Part shown: positions 8,660 through 18,618 of the stretch, piece by piece
How positions within the stretch are numbered: position 1 is the stretch's first letter
How the letters are laid out: every line of letters begins with the position of its first letter
Assembly (NCBI RefSeq): GCF_001984065.1
Contig: NZ_LYVP01000016.1
Span: 18,708-82,707, forward strand
Direction of reading: 5' to 3'
DNA length: 64,000 nt
Source: Pseudomonas sp. KK4
GTDB taxonomy: Bacteria > Pseudomonadota > Gammaproteobacteria > Pseudomonadales > Pseudomonadaceae
The notes under the pieces: model-generated
The model's database searches: none
Seen by the model: only the letters and a program-made list of their open reading frames with translations
Told to the model about the DNA's origin: nothing
Program-made: the position numbers and the translations under genes

Positions 8660-9670
8660 TTACTTGACGCCCCGTGCTTGGACCAGCTGTTCAGACAGTT
8701 GATGTACGGCCATGGCGTACATCACGCTGCGGTTATAACGCGTGATCGCATAAAAATTCTTCAGGCCCATCCAGTACTCGGGGCCATTGTCGCCTTCCAG
8801 CCGGAAAGCGGTAACCGGCATATCATCGCGCAGCGCATCATGACTTGACCAGCCCAAGGCCCGCAACTCTCCAACGGTTTTAGTCGGCTCGATACCGGCG
8901 GTCAAACCCTCGTCGATCTGATCGCCGCGCACATCGGCCCGGCTGACCACCGGCTCGCCGGCGGCCCAGCCGTGACGCTTGAAATAACTGGCGACACTGC
9001 CGATGGCGTCGTCCGGGTTGTTCCAGATATTGATGTGGCCGTCGCCGTCGAAATCCACCGCATAGGCGCGAAAGCTGCTGGGCATGAATTGCGGCAGGCC
9101 CATGGCCCCGGCGTAGGACCCCTTCAAGGTCAGGGGGTCGACCTGCTCTTCCCGGGCCAGCAACAGGAACTCACGCAGTTCCTTGCGGAAAAATTCGGCA
9201 CGGGGAGGATAGTCGAAACCCAGGGTCGACAATGCATCGATCACGCGGAAATTGCCGGTATTGCGACCGAAAAAGGTCTCGACGCCAATAATCGCCACAA
9301 TGACTTGCGCCGGAACGCCGTATTCCTGCTCGGCCCGGGCCAGTGCTGCCTCGTGCTGACGCCAGAAGTCCACACCACGGGCAATGCGCGCGTCGGTGAT
9401 GAACATCGGCCGATACTCATTCCACTGCTTGACCCGTTCGGCGGGTTTGGAAATCGCATCCAGGATCGACTGCTTGCGTTCGGCTTCGCGGAACACGCCC
9501 ATCAACTGTTCGCCGGCAAAACCGTAGTCGCGGGTCATTTCACCGACGAACTCGGCCACTTGGGGTGAGCCGTCGTAATCGCCGGCCAACGCTTCCTGCG
9601 CGGTGCCAAGGATGCTTACCAGGCCGACCCACGGCGCATTTCGAGTCGCCCAGCCACGCATTACTTGCAT
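8660..9670 (-). CDS. mltB: Membrane-bound lytic murein transglycosylase B (SltB1-like)
   Basis: A 336-residue SLT_2 enzyme that cuts peptidoglycan glycan strands to 1,6-anhydro ends. ATG 9670 is preceded by GGTGAAGAG on the minus strand and gives a cleavable signal ending SILGTAQEALA, without a lipobox cysteine, so a soluble periplasmic form like P. aeruginosa SltB1 is expected. The catalytic glutamate is Glu131 in AIIGVETFFGRNTG; AGAMGLPQFMPSSF and the VDFDGDGHINIW loop are present. No C-terminal PG-binding domain, unlike the paralogue at 1700. Directly downstream of rodA. Confidence 0.93.
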   Translation of the reverse strand: MQVMRGWATRNAPWVGLVSILGTAQEALAGDYDGSPQVAEFVGEMTRDYGFAGEQLMGVFREAERKQSILDAISKPAERVKQWNEYRPMFITDARIARGVDFWRQHEAALARAEQEYGVPAQVIVAIIGVETFFGRNTGNFRVIDALSTLGFDYPPRAEFFRKELREFLLLAREEQVDPLTLKGSYAGAMGLPQFMPSSFRAYAVDFDGDGHINIWNNPDDAIGSVASYFKRHGWAAGEPVVSRADVRGDQIDEGLTAGIEPTKTVGELRALGWSSHDALRDDMPVTAFRLEGDNGPEYWMGLKNFYAITRYNRSVMYAMAVHQLSEQLVQARGVK

Positions 9671-9687
9671 TGAACTCTTCACCTTAT

Positions 9688-10830
9688 TCAAACCTGCGCG
9701 ATCCACTTGCGATGGGTATGGATCGACATCAAAACCCCAAACGCTGACAGCAGCGTCACCAGCGAAGTTCCTCCGTAACTAATGAACGGCAACGGTACCC
9801 CCACCACTGGCAACAGGCCACTGACCATACCGATGTTGACGAAAACATAGACAAAGAACGTCATGGTCAGCGCACCGGCCAGCAACTTGCCGAACAGGGT
9901 CTGGGCCTGGGCGGTAATCACCAGGCCACGACCGATCAGCAACAGATAGATCAGCAACAGCGCGCAGATACCCACCAGGCCGAACTCTTCACCCAGCACC
10001 GCAATGATGAAGTCGGTGTGGCTTTCCGGGAGGAAGTCCAGGTGCGACTGGGTACCCAGCAGCCAGCCCTTGCCAAATACGCCGCCGGAACCGATGGCTG
10101 CCTTGGACTGAATGATGTTCCAGCCAGTGCCAAGCGGATCGCTTTCCGGGTCGAGGAAGGTCAGGATCCGCTGCTTCTGGTAGTCGTGCATGATGAAGAA
10201 CCACATGGCGATGGCCACGGGCACGGTGGCAGCCAGTACGCTGAGAATCCAGCGCCAGCGCAGGCCACCCATGAACAGCACGAACGCACCCCCGGCCAGG
10301 ATCAGCAGGGAGGTGCCGAGGTCGGGTTGGCGCACGATCAGGATGAAGGGCACACCAATCAGCATCAGACTGATCCCCACATGCTTGAGCTGCGGCGGCA
10401 AGGTGCGCTTGGACAAATACCAGGCGATGGTCGCCGGCATCAGGATCTTCATGAATTCCGATGGCTGGAAGCGCACGACCCCGGGAATATTGATCCAGCG
10501 CGTGGCCCCCATGGCGTTGTGGCCCATGACATCCACCACCACCAGCAACAGCACACCGATCACATAGCCGACCGGTACCCAACGGGCCATGAAGCGCGGC
10601 TCGAACTGAGCGATGACGATCATCGAAACCAGGCCGATGCCGAACGATGTGGCCTGTTTGGCCAGCAAGTCCCAGCTCTTGCCACTGGCCGAATAGAGAA
10701 CGAACAGGCTGCCGGCGGCCAGGGTCAGCAGCAAAACCAGTAACACACCATCGATGTGCATGCGTTGCAGCAGCGTCGCGCGACGCCGCATCACATCCTC
10801 ACTGGAGAGCATGCGATCAAAATTATTCAT
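9688..10830 (-). CDS. rodA: Rod-shape peptidoglycan glycosyltransferase RodA
   Basis: SEDS-family polymerase that extends glycan strands during cell elongation, working with PBP2. The 380-residue product has about ten hydrophobic membrane segments and the SEDS signature near the C-terminus (GLLPVVGVPLPFISYGGTSL). ATG 10830 overlaps the mrdA stop by a few bases, so the pair is translationally coupled; a GTG one codon earlier is an alternative. Followed closely by mltB. Confidence 0.96.
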   Translation of the reverse strand: MNNFDRMLSSEDVMRRRATLLQRMHIDGVLLVLLLTLAAGSLFVLYSASGKSWDLLAKQATSFGIGLVSMIVIAQFEPRFMARWVPVGYVIGVLLLVVVDVMGHNAMGATRWINIPGVVRFQPSEFMKILMPATIAWYLSKRTLPPQLKHVGISLMLIGVPFILIVRQPDLGTSLLILAGGAFVLFMGGLRWRWILSVLAATVPVAIAMWFFIMHDYQKQRILTFLDPESDPLGTGWNIIQSKAAIGSGGVFGKGWLLGTQSHLDFLPESHTDFIIAVLGEEFGLVGICALLLIYLLLIGRGLVITAQAQTLFGKLLAGALTMTFFVYVFVNIGMVSGLLPVVGVPLPFISYGGTSLVTLLSAFGVLMSIHTHRKWIAQV

Positions 10831-12718
10831 CACGGGCCGTGGCCTCCGCGCTGGTAGGGCTGGCGTATTCGGCTTTGAGGCGACCGTCCTGGTCCAACAG
10901 CCAGGCGTCCATCACCTGACGCACCACGGGCGCTGCGACGCCGGAGCCGGACTCACCGTTCTCGACCATCACCGACACCACGATCTGCGGGTCGTCCGCC
11001 GGCGCGAAGCCCACGAACAAGGCGTGGTCGCGGTGGCGTTCCTGAACCTTGGAGCGGTCATATTTCTCACCCTGCTTGATCGCGACCACCTGGGCCGTAC
11101 CACTCTTGCCGGCGATCCGGTACTGCGCACCGATCGAAGCCTTGCGCGCCGTACCGCGGGCGCCGTGCATCACCTGCTGCATGCCGTGGTTGACCTTGGT
11201 CCAGTCGGACGGATCGCGCAGGATGATGTCCGGCATCGGGTTGTGGTCCACCGGCTTTTCGCCTTCGATGGTCTTGGCCAGGTGCGGGCGGTTCCAGATG
11301 CCTTTGTTGGCCACCAGCGCCGTGGCCTGGGCCAGTTGCAGCGGGGTCGACTGCATGTAGCCCTGACCGATCCCTAGAATCAGCGTTTCCCCCGGGAACC
11401 ACGCCTGACGGCGGGTTGCGCGCTTCCATTCGCGAGTCGGCATCAGCCCCGGGGATTCTTCGAACATGTCCAGAGACACCTTCTGACCGATACCGAACTT
11501 GCCCAGGTACGACGACAACCGATCGATCCCCAGCTTGTGGGCCAGGTCATAGAAGTAGGTGTCGTTGGAACGCATGATCGCCGTGTCGAGGTCGACGAAG
11601 CCGTCCCCGGTCCGGTTCCAGTTGCGGTACTTGTGATCGTAATTGGGCAGCATGTAGTAGCCGGGGTCGAACACTCGGGTCGACGCCGTCACCACGCCGG
11701 CGTCCAGTCCGGCAATGGCCACCGCAGGCTTGATGGTCGAGCCCGGCGGGTACAGGCCGCGCAGTACACGGTTGAACAGCGGCCGGTCGATGGAGTCGCG
11801 CAGTTCGGAATAGGCCTTGGAACTGATGCCGGTGACGAACAGGTTCGGATCGAAGCTCGGCTGGCTGACCATTGCCAGCACCTCGCCGGTTTTCGGGTTC
11901 AGCGCCACAACCGCGCCACGACGACCGCCGAGCGCGGCTTCGGCAGCTTCCTGCAGCTTGATGTCCAGGCTCAGGACGATGTCCTTGCCGGAAACCGGTT
12001 CGGTACGCTTGAGCACCCGCAACACACGCCCCCGAGCGTTGGTCTCGACTTCCTCGTAACCCACCTGGCCATGCAGTTCCGGCTCGTAGAAACGCTCGAT
12101 ACCGGTCTTGCCGATTTGATGGGTGCCGCTGTAACTGACCGGGTCCAGGGACTTGAGCTCTTTCTCGTTGATCCGCCCCATGTAGCCCACCGAATGCGCG
12201 AAATGCGCACCCTGGGGATAGTGACGAACCAGTTGCGCAACCACCTCCACCCCGGGCAGGCGGAACTGGTTCACGGCGATCCGCGCGATCTGCTCTTCGG
12301 TCAGCTCGAACAGGATCGGCACCGGCTCGAACGGACGGCGCCCCTGACGCATGCGTTTTTCGAAGACCACCCGATCCTCGGGCGTCAGCTCCAGCACTTC
12401 GACGATCACGTCGAGCACCTGTTGCCAGTCGCCGGAGCGCTCACGGGTCATGCTCAGGCTGAAACTGGGCCGGTTATCGGCAATCACCACGCCGTTGCGG
12501 TCGAAGATCAGGCCGCGAGTCGGCGGGATAGGCTGCACATGGACGCGGTTGTTTTCCGACAGGGTCGAGTGGTACTCGTACTGGATCACCTGCAGGAAAT
12601 AAAGGCGCGCAATCAGCACGCCGATCAGTGCCACCACCGCAATTGCCCCGAACACGACGCGGCCACGCACCAGACGGGCGTCTTTTTCGTGGTCCTTGAT
12701 GCGGATCGGTTGGGACAT
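10823..12718 (-). CDS. mrdA: Penicillin-binding protein 2 (transpeptidase)
   Basis: Class B PBP, the D,D-transpeptidase partner of RodA in the elongasome. ATG 12718 gives 631 residues: one N-terminal membrane anchor (~20-45), the pedestal domain (RGLIFDRNGVVIADNRPSF) and a transpeptidase domain with STIK (Ser327, Lys330), SND (384-386) and KSG (538-540). The longer reading frame would run into rlmH. It starts 10 bp after the rlmH stop and overlaps rodA. C-terminal tail is rich in Ala/Glu. Confidence 0.96.
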   Translation of the reverse strand: MSQPIRIKDHEKDARLVRGRVVFGAIAVVALIGVLIARLYFLQVIQYEYHSTLSENNRVHVQPIPPTRGLIFDRNGVVIADNRPSFSLSMTRERSGDWQQVLDVIVEVLELTPEDRVVFEKRMRQGRRPFEPVPILFELTEEQIARIAVNQFRLPGVEVVAQLVRHYPQGAHFAHSVGYMGRINEKELKSLDPVSYSGTHQIGKTGIERFYEPELHGQVGYEEVETNARGRVLRVLKRTEPVSGKDIVLSLDIKLQEAAEAALGGRRGAVVALNPKTGEVLAMVSQPSFDPNLFVTGISSKAYSELRDSIDRPLFNRVLRGLYPPGSTIKPAVAIAGLDAGVVTASTRVFDPGYYMLPNYDHKYRNWNRTGDGFVDLDTAIMRSNDTYFYDLAHKLGIDRLSSYLGKFGIGQKVSLDMFEESPGLMPTREWKRATRRQAWFPGETLILGIGQGYMQSTPLQLAQATALVANKGIWNRPHLAKTIEGEKPVDHNPMPDIILRDPSDWTKVNHGMQQVMHGARGTARKASIGAQYRIAGKSGTAQVVAIKQGEKYDRSKVQERHRDHALFVGFAPADDPQIVVSVMVENGESGSGVAAPVVRQVMDAWLLDQDGRLKAEYASPTSAEATARDE

Positions 12719-12728
12719 GGGGGCAGAA

Positions 12729-13196
12729 CTACTTGTGGTAAGGGTGGCCGGACAATACGGTCCAGGCACGATACAGCTGTTCACCGATGAGGATGCGCAC
12801 CAGTGGGTGCGGCAACGTCAACGGCGAGAGCGACCAGCGCTGATCGGCACGGGCGCAGACTTCCGGCGCCAGCCCTTCGGGGCCGCCGACCATGAAATTC
12901 ACCGTGCGCGAGTCCAGCCGCCAGCGATCGAGTTCGACCGCCAGTTGCTCGGTACTCCAGGGCTTGCCGTGGACTTCGAGGGTGACAACGCGCTCGTTCG
13001 GCCCGACCTTGGCCAGCATGGCTTCGCCTTCCTGACGGATGAAGCGCGCCACGTCGGCGTTCTTGCCACGGGTGTTGAGCGGTATTTCCACCAGTTCCAG
13101 CGCCAGCTCGGACGGAAGACGCTTGGCATACTCATGCCAGCCTTCTTCCACCCACTTGGGCATGCGGGAACCGACGGCGATCAGTCGCAGTCGCAC
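12729..13196 (-). CDS. rlmH: 23S rRNA pseudouridine-1915 N3-methyltransferase
   Basis: SPOUT-class methyltransferase that modifies pseudouridine 1915 of 23S rRNA after 70S assembly. 155 residues, the family's normal length, with the knot motif [14 protein letters not shown] and the C-terminal [24 protein letters not shown] tail. It directly follows rsfS (9-bp gap), the conserved pairing of two ribosome-associated factors. Confidence 0.96.
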   Translation of the reverse strand: MRLRLIAVGSRMPKWVEEGWHEYAKRLPSELALELVEIPLNTRGKNADVARFIRQEGEAMLAKVGPNERVVTLEVHGKPWSTEQLAVELDRWRLDSRTVNFMVGGPEGLAPEVCARADQRWSLSPLTLPHPLVRILIGEQLYRAWTVLSGHPYHK

Positions 13197-13205
13197 AGCC
13201 GTTCC

Positions 13206-13700
13206 TTATTCCTGGTCTTTGTTGAGCTTGTTGAAATGCTCGTGACCAACTTCAGGGCTGTGGTGTTTGCCATCGGCGGCACGGCTCTGCTCGGCACCTT
13301 TCCACAGGCGCTCCAGGTCGTAGAACTGACGGGCGTTGGAGGTCATCATGTGGACGATCACGTCGTCCATGTCCAACAGCACCCAGTCGCTGTCGCCCTT
13401 GCCTTCTTCACCCAGCGGCTTGATGCCCAGGGCTTTGACCGCTTCGCGGACCTTGTCCAGCATCGCGCCGATCTGGCGATTGGAGGTACCGGTGGCGATG
13501 ATCATGTAGTCGGTGATGCTCTGCTTGTCGCGAACATCGATCACCAGTACGTCCTGGGCCTTGACGTCTTCCAGGGCGGCTACGGCGATCTTGACCAGTT
13601 CGTCGCCCTTTGGCGGCTCGGCGGCGAGGACTTTCTCAGGCAGCGGCGCACTCTTGAATGTGCCTTTGCGTTTTACTTTGCTTTCGTTGTTGCTCGTCAT
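13206..13700 (-). CDS. rsfS: Ribosome silencing factor RsfS
   Basis: Binds ribosomal protein uL14 and blocks subunit joining when nutrients are short. ATG 13700 gives 164 residues. The RsfS core is at ~40-145 (VLVIDVRDKQSITDYMIIATGTSNRQ, split here: the ITDYMIIATGTS signature is clear, then GDSDWVLLDMDDVIVHMM). Basic and acidic extensions at both ends (MTSNNESKVKRKGTF; GKHHSPEVGHEHFNKLNKDQE) make it longer than the E. coli protein (~105). Between nadD and rlmH, the usual order. Confidence 0.93.
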   Translation of the reverse strand: MTSNNESKVKRKGTFKSAPLPEKVLAAEPPKGDELVKIAVAALEDVKAQDVLVIDVRDKQSITDYMIIATGTSNRQIGAMLDKVREAVKALGIKPLGEEGKGDSDWVLLDMDDVIVHMMTSNARQFYDLERLWKGAEQSRAADGKHHSPEVGHEHFNKLNKDQE

Positions 13701-13772
13701 AAAAAACTCGTTTTGCTCGTTTGTTCGGGGCTTCGATACACGTTGTTGCCACGTGCCTTGAAGCACTCCTGT

Positions 13773-14495
13773 TCAGTTCGACGCACGGTAGAGTCCGTGC
13801 GCCTCGATGTAGGCCAGGACCGCGTCGGGCACCAGGAAACGTACCGACTTACCGCTGGCCAGCAGTTGACGGATCTGGGTGGCGGATACCGCGAGCGGTG
13901 TCTGCCAGACGAATGCAATCTGTCCGCTCGGCCCTTTGAGGGCCAGCGGGTCGCTCACCGAGCGCGCTGCCAGCAGGTTGCGCAAGGCATCCGGCGGTTC
14001 GCTGTCGGCATCCGGGCGTTGCAGCACCAGGATGTGGCAATGCTGGAGCAACTCTTCCCAGCGGTGCCAAGTGGGCAGGCCGCAAAATGCGTCCCAGCCC
14101 AAAAGTAGAAAAACCTGGGTCTCGTCGGCCATTTCGGCACGCATCGACTCCAGGGTATCGATGGTGTAGGACGGTTTGTCGCGCTGCAATTCGCGGTCAT
14201 CCACCACCAACGGTGCCACACCGGCCACCGCGCACTCGACCATCGCCAGACGGTCCTTCGCCGACACCTGCGGCGTGTCCCGATGAGGCGGCCTGGCACT
14301 GGGTACCAGACGCAATTCATCGAGCGCCAGCGATTCGGCGACTTCCAGCGCACCGCGCAAATGGCCGATGTGCACCGGGTCAAACGTTCCGCCCAGTACG
14401 CCGATGCGTCTGCATCGAGGCGCGCTGGCGTTTACCGGGACTGACGGGTCGAAGTCGCCCAAGTCAGAGCGACTCCTGTCCGCGCAACTGGCCAT
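13773..14495 (-). CDS. nadD: Nicotinate-nucleotide adenylyltransferase
   Basis: Makes deamido-NAD from nicotinate mononucleotide and ATP. Nucleotidyltransferase motifs are clear: [20 protein letters not shown] near the N-terminus, [18 protein letters not shown] in the middle and the [13 protein letters not shown] motif near the C-terminus. The start is uncertain: ATG 14495 overlaps proA by 32 bp and gives a non-conserved leader of ~30 residues; a TTG at 14462, just past the proA stop, would give 229 residues. Enzyme identity is not in doubt. Confidence 0.92.
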   Translation of the reverse strand: MASCADRSRSDLGDFDPSVPVNASAPRCRRIGVLGGTFDPVHIGHLRGALEVAESLALDELRLVPSARPPHRDTPQVSAKDRLAMVECAVAGVAPLVVDDRELQRDKPSYTIDTLESMRAEMADETQVFLLLGWDAFCGLPTWHRWEELLQHCHILVLQRPDADSEPPDALRNLLAARSVSDPLALKGPSGQIAFVWQTPLAVSATQIRQLLASGKSVRFLVPDAVLAYIEAHGLYRASN

Positions 14496-15735
14496 CACCG
14501 ACCACGACATACTTCTCGCAGGTCAGACCTTCGAGACCCACCGGGCCGCGGGCGTGCAGCTTATCAGTAGAAATGCCGATCTCGGCACCCAATCCGTATT
14601 CGAAGCCATCGGCGAAGCAGGTCGGGGTGTTGATCATCACCGACGAGGAGTCGACTTCAGCCACGAAACGCCGGGTTTCGCCCTGGTGTTCGCTGACAAT
14701 CGAATCGGTGTGGTGAGAGCCGTAATGATTGATGTGCTCGATCGCCTGTTCCAACCCGTCGATCACGCGGATCGACAGGATCGGCGCCAGGTACTCGGTA
14801 TTCCAGTCCTCTTCGGTCGCGGGCAGCGCATCGATGATCGTCCGTGTGCGCTCGCAGCCGCGCAGCTCGACGCCTTTTTCGCGGAACTGGGCAGCCATCG
14901 CCGGCAGGAAATCTTTGGCAACCATTTGATCGACCAGCAGCGTCTCCATCGCACCGCAGATGCCATAGCGGTAGGTCTTGGCGTTGAATGCGATGCGCTG
15001 GGCTTTGGGCAGATCGGCATGGGCACTGACGTAAACGTGGCAGATGCCGTCCAGGTGCTTGATCACCGGAACGCGGGCGTCGCGACTGACGCGCTCGATC
15101 AGGCCACGGCCACCACGGGGCACGATGACATCGACGTATTCGGGCATGGCGATCAGGGCACCGACGGCCGCCCGGTCGGTGGTTTCAACCACTTGCACCA
15201 CCGCAGCCGGCAGATCGGCTTCGGCCAGGCCACGCTGGATGCAGGCGGCGATGGCACGGTTGGAGTGAATGGCTTCCGAGCCGCCACGCAGGATGGTCGC
15301 GTTACCCGACTTCAGGCACAGACTGGCGGCGTCGATGGTCACGTTCGGCCGTGATTCATAAATGATGCCGATCACGCCCAACGGCACGCGCATCTTGCCG
15401 ACTTGAATCCCCGACGGCCGATAGCTCATGTCGCGGATCGCGCCGACCGGGTCCGGCAATGCGGCGACCTGGCGCAGCCCCACGATCATGCCGTCGATAC
15501 GCGCTGGCGTCAGCGCCAGACGCTCGAGCAGCGCCGGCTCCAGACCATTGGCGCGGCCAGCGGCCAAATCCAGCTCATTGGCGGCGCTCAGCTCGGCACG
15601 GGCAGCGTCCAGCGCGTTGGCGGCGGCCTGCAGCGCGCGGTTCTTCTGCGCAGTGCTGGCACGGCCGATGACGCGGGAAGCCTCGCGGGCAGCGCGACCC
15701 AGGCGGGTCATGTAGTCAAGAACGGACTCAGTCAT
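14464..15735 (-). CDS. proA: Glutamate-5-semialdehyde dehydrogenase (gamma-glutamyl phosphate reductase)
   Basis: Second enzyme of proline synthesis, reducing gamma-glutamyl phosphate with NADPH. 423 residues, normal for the family, with an aldehyde-dehydrogenase fold: cofactor region [19 protein letters not shown], substrate motif [14 protein letters not shown], and the active cysteine in [13 protein letters not shown]. First gene of the minus-strand run proA-nadD-rsfS-rlmH-mrdA-rodA; proB is not in the window (it lies elsewhere in pseudomonads). The 188-bp gap to mpg holds the divergent promoters. Confidence 0.96.
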   Translation of the reverse strand: MTESVLDYMTRLGRAAREASRVIGRASTAQKNRALQAAANALDAARAELSAANELDLAAGRANGLEPALLERLALTPARIDGMIVGLRQVAALPDPVGAIRDMSYRPSGIQVGKMRVPLGVIGIIYESRPNVTIDAASLCLKSGNATILRGGSEAIHSNRAIAACIQRGLAEADLPAAVVQVVETTDRAAVGALIAMPEYVDVIVPRGGRGLIERVSRDARVPVIKHLDGICHVYVSAHADLPKAQRIAFNAKTYRYGICGAMETLLVDQMVAKDFLPAMAAQFREKGVELRGCERTRTIIDALPATEEDWNTEYLAPILSIRVIDGLEQAIEHINHYGSHHTDSIVSEHQGETRRFVAEVDSSSVMINTPTCFADGFEYGLGAEIGISTDKLHARGPVGLEGLTCEKYVVVGDGQLRGQESL

Positions 15736-15923
15736 GGTCTGGCGTGGTCTTTGATCAGGTCTTGGTAAAGAGTAAAGCGGCAGATTATAGCTGTCGTGTC
15801 TCCCGACTAACAGCGGTGACGGGCGGATGGTCGAAATGGAGGGCCATTTGCCGACGTTCAGCCGGGATTAAGGCGCAAATTGTTATCATCACCGCTCACT
15901 CAGCCCTGACAACGCCGTTGATC

Positions 15924-16622
15924 ATGTCCAATCTGACTGTTCGAACCTCCGCTTCGAGCCTGCCCAAGGGCCTGCCGGACGCTTTTTTCGACCGTGACCC
16001 GCAGATTCTGGCCCGGGACTTACTGGGCAAGGTCATTCGCCACAAGGTCGGTCATTTGTGGCTCAGCGCTCGAATCATCGAGACCGAAGCCTATTACCTC
16101 GCCGAAAAAGGCAGCCATGCCTCCCTGGGCTATACGGAAAAGCGTAAGGCTTTGTTTCTGGATGGCGGGCACATCTATATGTACTACTCCCGTGGCGGCG
16201 ACTCCCTGAACTTCAGCGCACAGGGCCCGGGCAACGCGGTACTGATCAAATCCGCCTACCCTTGGGTCGACGATCTGAGCGGGCCGGCGAGCCTGGCGCA
16301 GATGCTGCTCAACAACCCCGACGCCCAGGGCCGCCCTCGCCCGTCGCAAAAGCTCTGCGCCGGGCAAACGCTGCTGTGCAAATCCCTTGGGTTGAAGGTG
16401 CCGGTATGGGATGCCAAGCGTTTCGACCATGAGATCCTGCTGGTGGAAGACGTCGGCCAGACACCCGCCCATGTCATCCAGGCCACGCGCCTGGGCATTC
16501 CCCAAGGGCGCGATGAACACCTGATGTACCGTTTCGTCGATGCGGCGTATGCGGCCTGGTGCACGCGGAACCCGCTGCGACGGGGACAGGTCGAAGGTCG
16601 CGATTATTTTGTACTGTCTTGA
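15924..16622 (+). CDS. mpg: 3-methyladenine DNA glycosylase (AAG/MPG family)
   Basis: Removes alkylated purines from DNA in base-excision repair. ATG 15924 gives 232 residues; the longer frame adds a leader that is not conserved. AAG-fold landmarks include LARDLLGKVIRH, the catalytic-glutamate region ARIIETEAYY, GHIYMYYSRGGDSLNF and the substrate pocket RFDHEILLVEDVG. Divergent from proA; the next gene starts about 70 bp downstream. Confidence 0.93.
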   Translation: MSNLTVRTSASSLPKGLPDAFFDRDPQILARDLLGKVIRHKVGHLWLSARIIETEAYYLAEKGSHASLGYTEKRKALFLDGGHIYMYYSRGGDSLNFSAQGPGNAVLIKSAYPWVDDLSGPASLAQMLLNNPDAQGRPRPSQKLCAGQTLLCKSLGLKVPVWDAKRFDHEILLVEDVGQTPAHVIQATRLGIPQGRDEHLMYRFVDAAYAAWCTRNPLRRGQVEGRDYFVLS

Positions 16623-16694
16623 GTATTTTGCAGATCCCGCAGGGGCCTGCCGTGTCTTCAGCAATTGTGCCTGACATTCAATGGAGTTGTATTT

Positions 16695-18011
16695 ATGGGC
16701 CCATGGCTCGATAGCGTGACTGCCTGGCTGACGCTCAATCCGCAATGGCTGGCGGCAGCGGTGTTCATCGTGTCCTTTGTCGAGTGCCTGGCGATCGCCG
16801 GGCTGATCGTGCCGGGAACGGTGCTGCTGTTCGCCGTGGCGGTACTGGCCGGCAGCGGAGCACTGTCGTTGAGCGAAACACTGCTGCTGGGCTTCGTCGC
16901 AGGCGTGCTGGGCGATGTGGTGTCGTATTTCCTGGGACGTCATTTCCATCAGAATATCCGGCGCCTGCCGGGGCTGCGTCATCATCCGGAATGGATCGCC
17001 AGGGCCGAGGCCTATTTCCAGCGCTATGGCATCGCCAGCCTGTTGGTTGGCCGCTTCATCGGGCCGTTGCGCCCCATGCTGCCGATGGTCGCCGGCATGT
17101 TCGATATGCCCTTCCCCCGCTTCTTCGCCGTCAGCCTCCTGGCCGGTGCCGGGTGGTCGGTGGCTTACCTGCTGCCGGGTTGGGCCACCGGTGCAGCGAT
17201 TCGTCTGCCATTGCCCCAGGGTTTCTGGCCCCAGGCCGGGGTGGTGGCGGCGAGCATTGCACTGATGGTTGGCCTGAGCGCCACCAGCAGCCTGCGCAAG
17301 CATCGCAAGGCGACGATCTTCATCAGCGCAATGAGCTTTCTGATTCTGGCCGCACTGTTTATAGGTTACTCACAGCTGAACGCACTCGACCAAGGGATCA
17401 TGACCCTGGTACAGGAACACCGCAGCCCGATGCTCGATGAAGTGGCCGTGGTGTTCACGCTGATCGGCGAATTCCACAACATGCTGGCCTTCAGTACCCT
17501 GTTGGTAGCACTGCTGCTGATTACCCGGCAATGGCGCCAGGCAATCTTCGCCTGCAGCACACTGCTGTTCACGGCGCTGGGCAACACCGCGACCAAACAG
17601 TTTTTCGCTCGGGTACGCCCGGAAGTGCTGAGCGATCCACTGGGCAGCTACAGCATGCCCAGTGGTCACGCCTCCGGCGCTTTCGCGCTGTTCCTCACCC
17701 TCGCCGTGCTCGCCGGTCGCGGACAACCGCCACGGATGCGCCTGACCTGGCTGCTGGTAGGCTGCCTGCCGGCGCTGGCGATAGCGCTGTCTCGGGTATA
17801 TCTGGGGGCGCACTGGCCGACGGATGTGCTGGCCGGCGCGATGCTGGCCGCTTGTGTCTGCGCGGCGAGCCTGGGGCTGACTCAGCGGCGGACATCGCTC
17901 GACGCCATGCCGCAGAAGGTCTGGTGGCTGATATTGCCAGCGCTGGTGGCGTTGTTCGGGTTCTTCGTATTGCGGCATTTGCCGCACACGATGCTCAGAT
18001 ACGCCTATTAA
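16695..18011 (+). CDS. Bifunctional DedA / PAP2-phosphatase membrane protein
   Basis: A 438-residue inner-membrane fusion. The N-terminal half (~1-200) is a DedA/SNARE-associated domain (SFVECLAIAGLIVPGTVLLF; GRFIGPLRPMLPMVAG) of the lipid-carrier scramblase family; the C-terminal half (~235-438) is a PAP2 lipid phosphatase with all three motifs KQFFARVRP, SMPSGHASGAF and SRVYLGAHWPTDV. The combination suggests coupled dephosphorylation and flipping of an undecaprenyl-phosphate-type lipid; this is inference. ATG 16695 is chosen because GGAG lies 8 bp upstream. Convergent with the LON-domain gene, only 6 bp apart. Confidence 0.9.
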   Translation: MGPWLDSVTAWLTLNPQWLAAAVFIVSFVECLAIAGLIVPGTVLLFAVAVLAGSGALSLSETLLLGFVAGVLGDVVSYFLGRHFHQNIRRLPGLRHHPEWIARAEAYFQRYGIASLLVGRFIGPLRPMLPMVAGMFDMPFPRFFAVSLLAGAGWSVAYLLPGWATGAAIRLPLPQGFWPQAGVVAASIALMVGLSATSSLRKHRKATIFISAMSFLILAALFIGYSQLNALDQGIMTLVQEHRSPMLDEVAVVFTLIGEFHNMLAFSTLLVALLLITRQWRQAIFACSTLLFTALGNTATKQFFARVRPEVLSDPLGSYSMPSGHASGAFALFLTLAVLAGRGQPPRMRLTWLLVGCLPALAIALSRVYLGAHWPTDVLAGAMLAACVCAASLGLTQRRTSLDAMPQKVWWLILPALVALFGFFVLRHLPHTMLRYAY

Positions 18012-18017
18012 CAGGCG

Positions 18018-18608
18018 TCAGGCAAACAGTTCACCCTGCAACTCATCGAGCAGCGCCTGGATCGCATCCAGTCGCTGCTGCGGATCATCGAGTTGCAACA
18101 GGTCGATCTTGTCCAGTTCGGCAAAGGGCAGCAGGTAGGCCAACTGATTGGCCAGGGACTGTTGCCCGGTCGCTTCGGTGCCCATGTTCAGCGCTTCGAC
18201 CATCGGGTGCTCCGCCAGCGCCCGAAGCAAGGCCACCAGGTCGGCATCTTCATCCTGCAGCGGTTGTTCCGGTTCATCTTCCAGCCACTCGACGTCGGCG
18301 ACGATCAACTGATCGCGCTGCACCTCGGTGCGCAATACATGGAAGCGTCGACCGCCCTGCACGCGAATGCCCAGCAGGCCGTTGTCCTGGGTCTTGAAAT
18401 CGGTGATCAGCGCTTCGCAGCCGACCAGCGCATAACCCGCCGGGGCGATGCCGACTTCTTCGCCCTCGAGGATGCACACCACGCCGAAGCCGCCGCCCTG
18501 TTTCATGCAGCGACCGATCATGTCCAGGTAGCGCGCCTCGAAAATCTGCAAATCGAGGATGCAACCTGGAAACAGCACCGTGTTCAGCGGAAAAAGCGGC
18601 AGACTCAT
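18018..18608 (-). CDS. LON peptidase substrate-binding domain protein
   Basis: A 196-residue protein consisting of just the Lon N-terminal (LON_substr_bdg) domain, as in MSLPLFPLNTVLFPGCILDL and IFEARYLDMIGRCM; there is no ATPase or protease domain. Stand-alone proteins of this kind are widespread, with unproven function (the domain binds protein substrates in Lon). ATG 18608 is chosen over 18614 because AAGGAA is spaced 6 bp from it and touches the other. It follows the lrgB/cidA genes on the same strand after 10 bp, so it is probably co-transcribed. Confidence 0.87.
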   Translation of the reverse strand: MSLPLFPLNTVLFPGCILDLQIFEARYLDMIGRCMKQGGGFGVVCILEGEEVGIAPAGYALVGCEALITDFKTQDNGLLGIRVQGGRRFHVLRTEVQRDQLIVADVEWLEDEPEQPLQDEDADLVALLRALAEHPMVEALNMGTEATGQQSLANQLAYLLPFAELDKIDLLQLDDPQQRLDAIQALLDELQGELFA

Positions 18609-18618
18609 AGACATTTCC

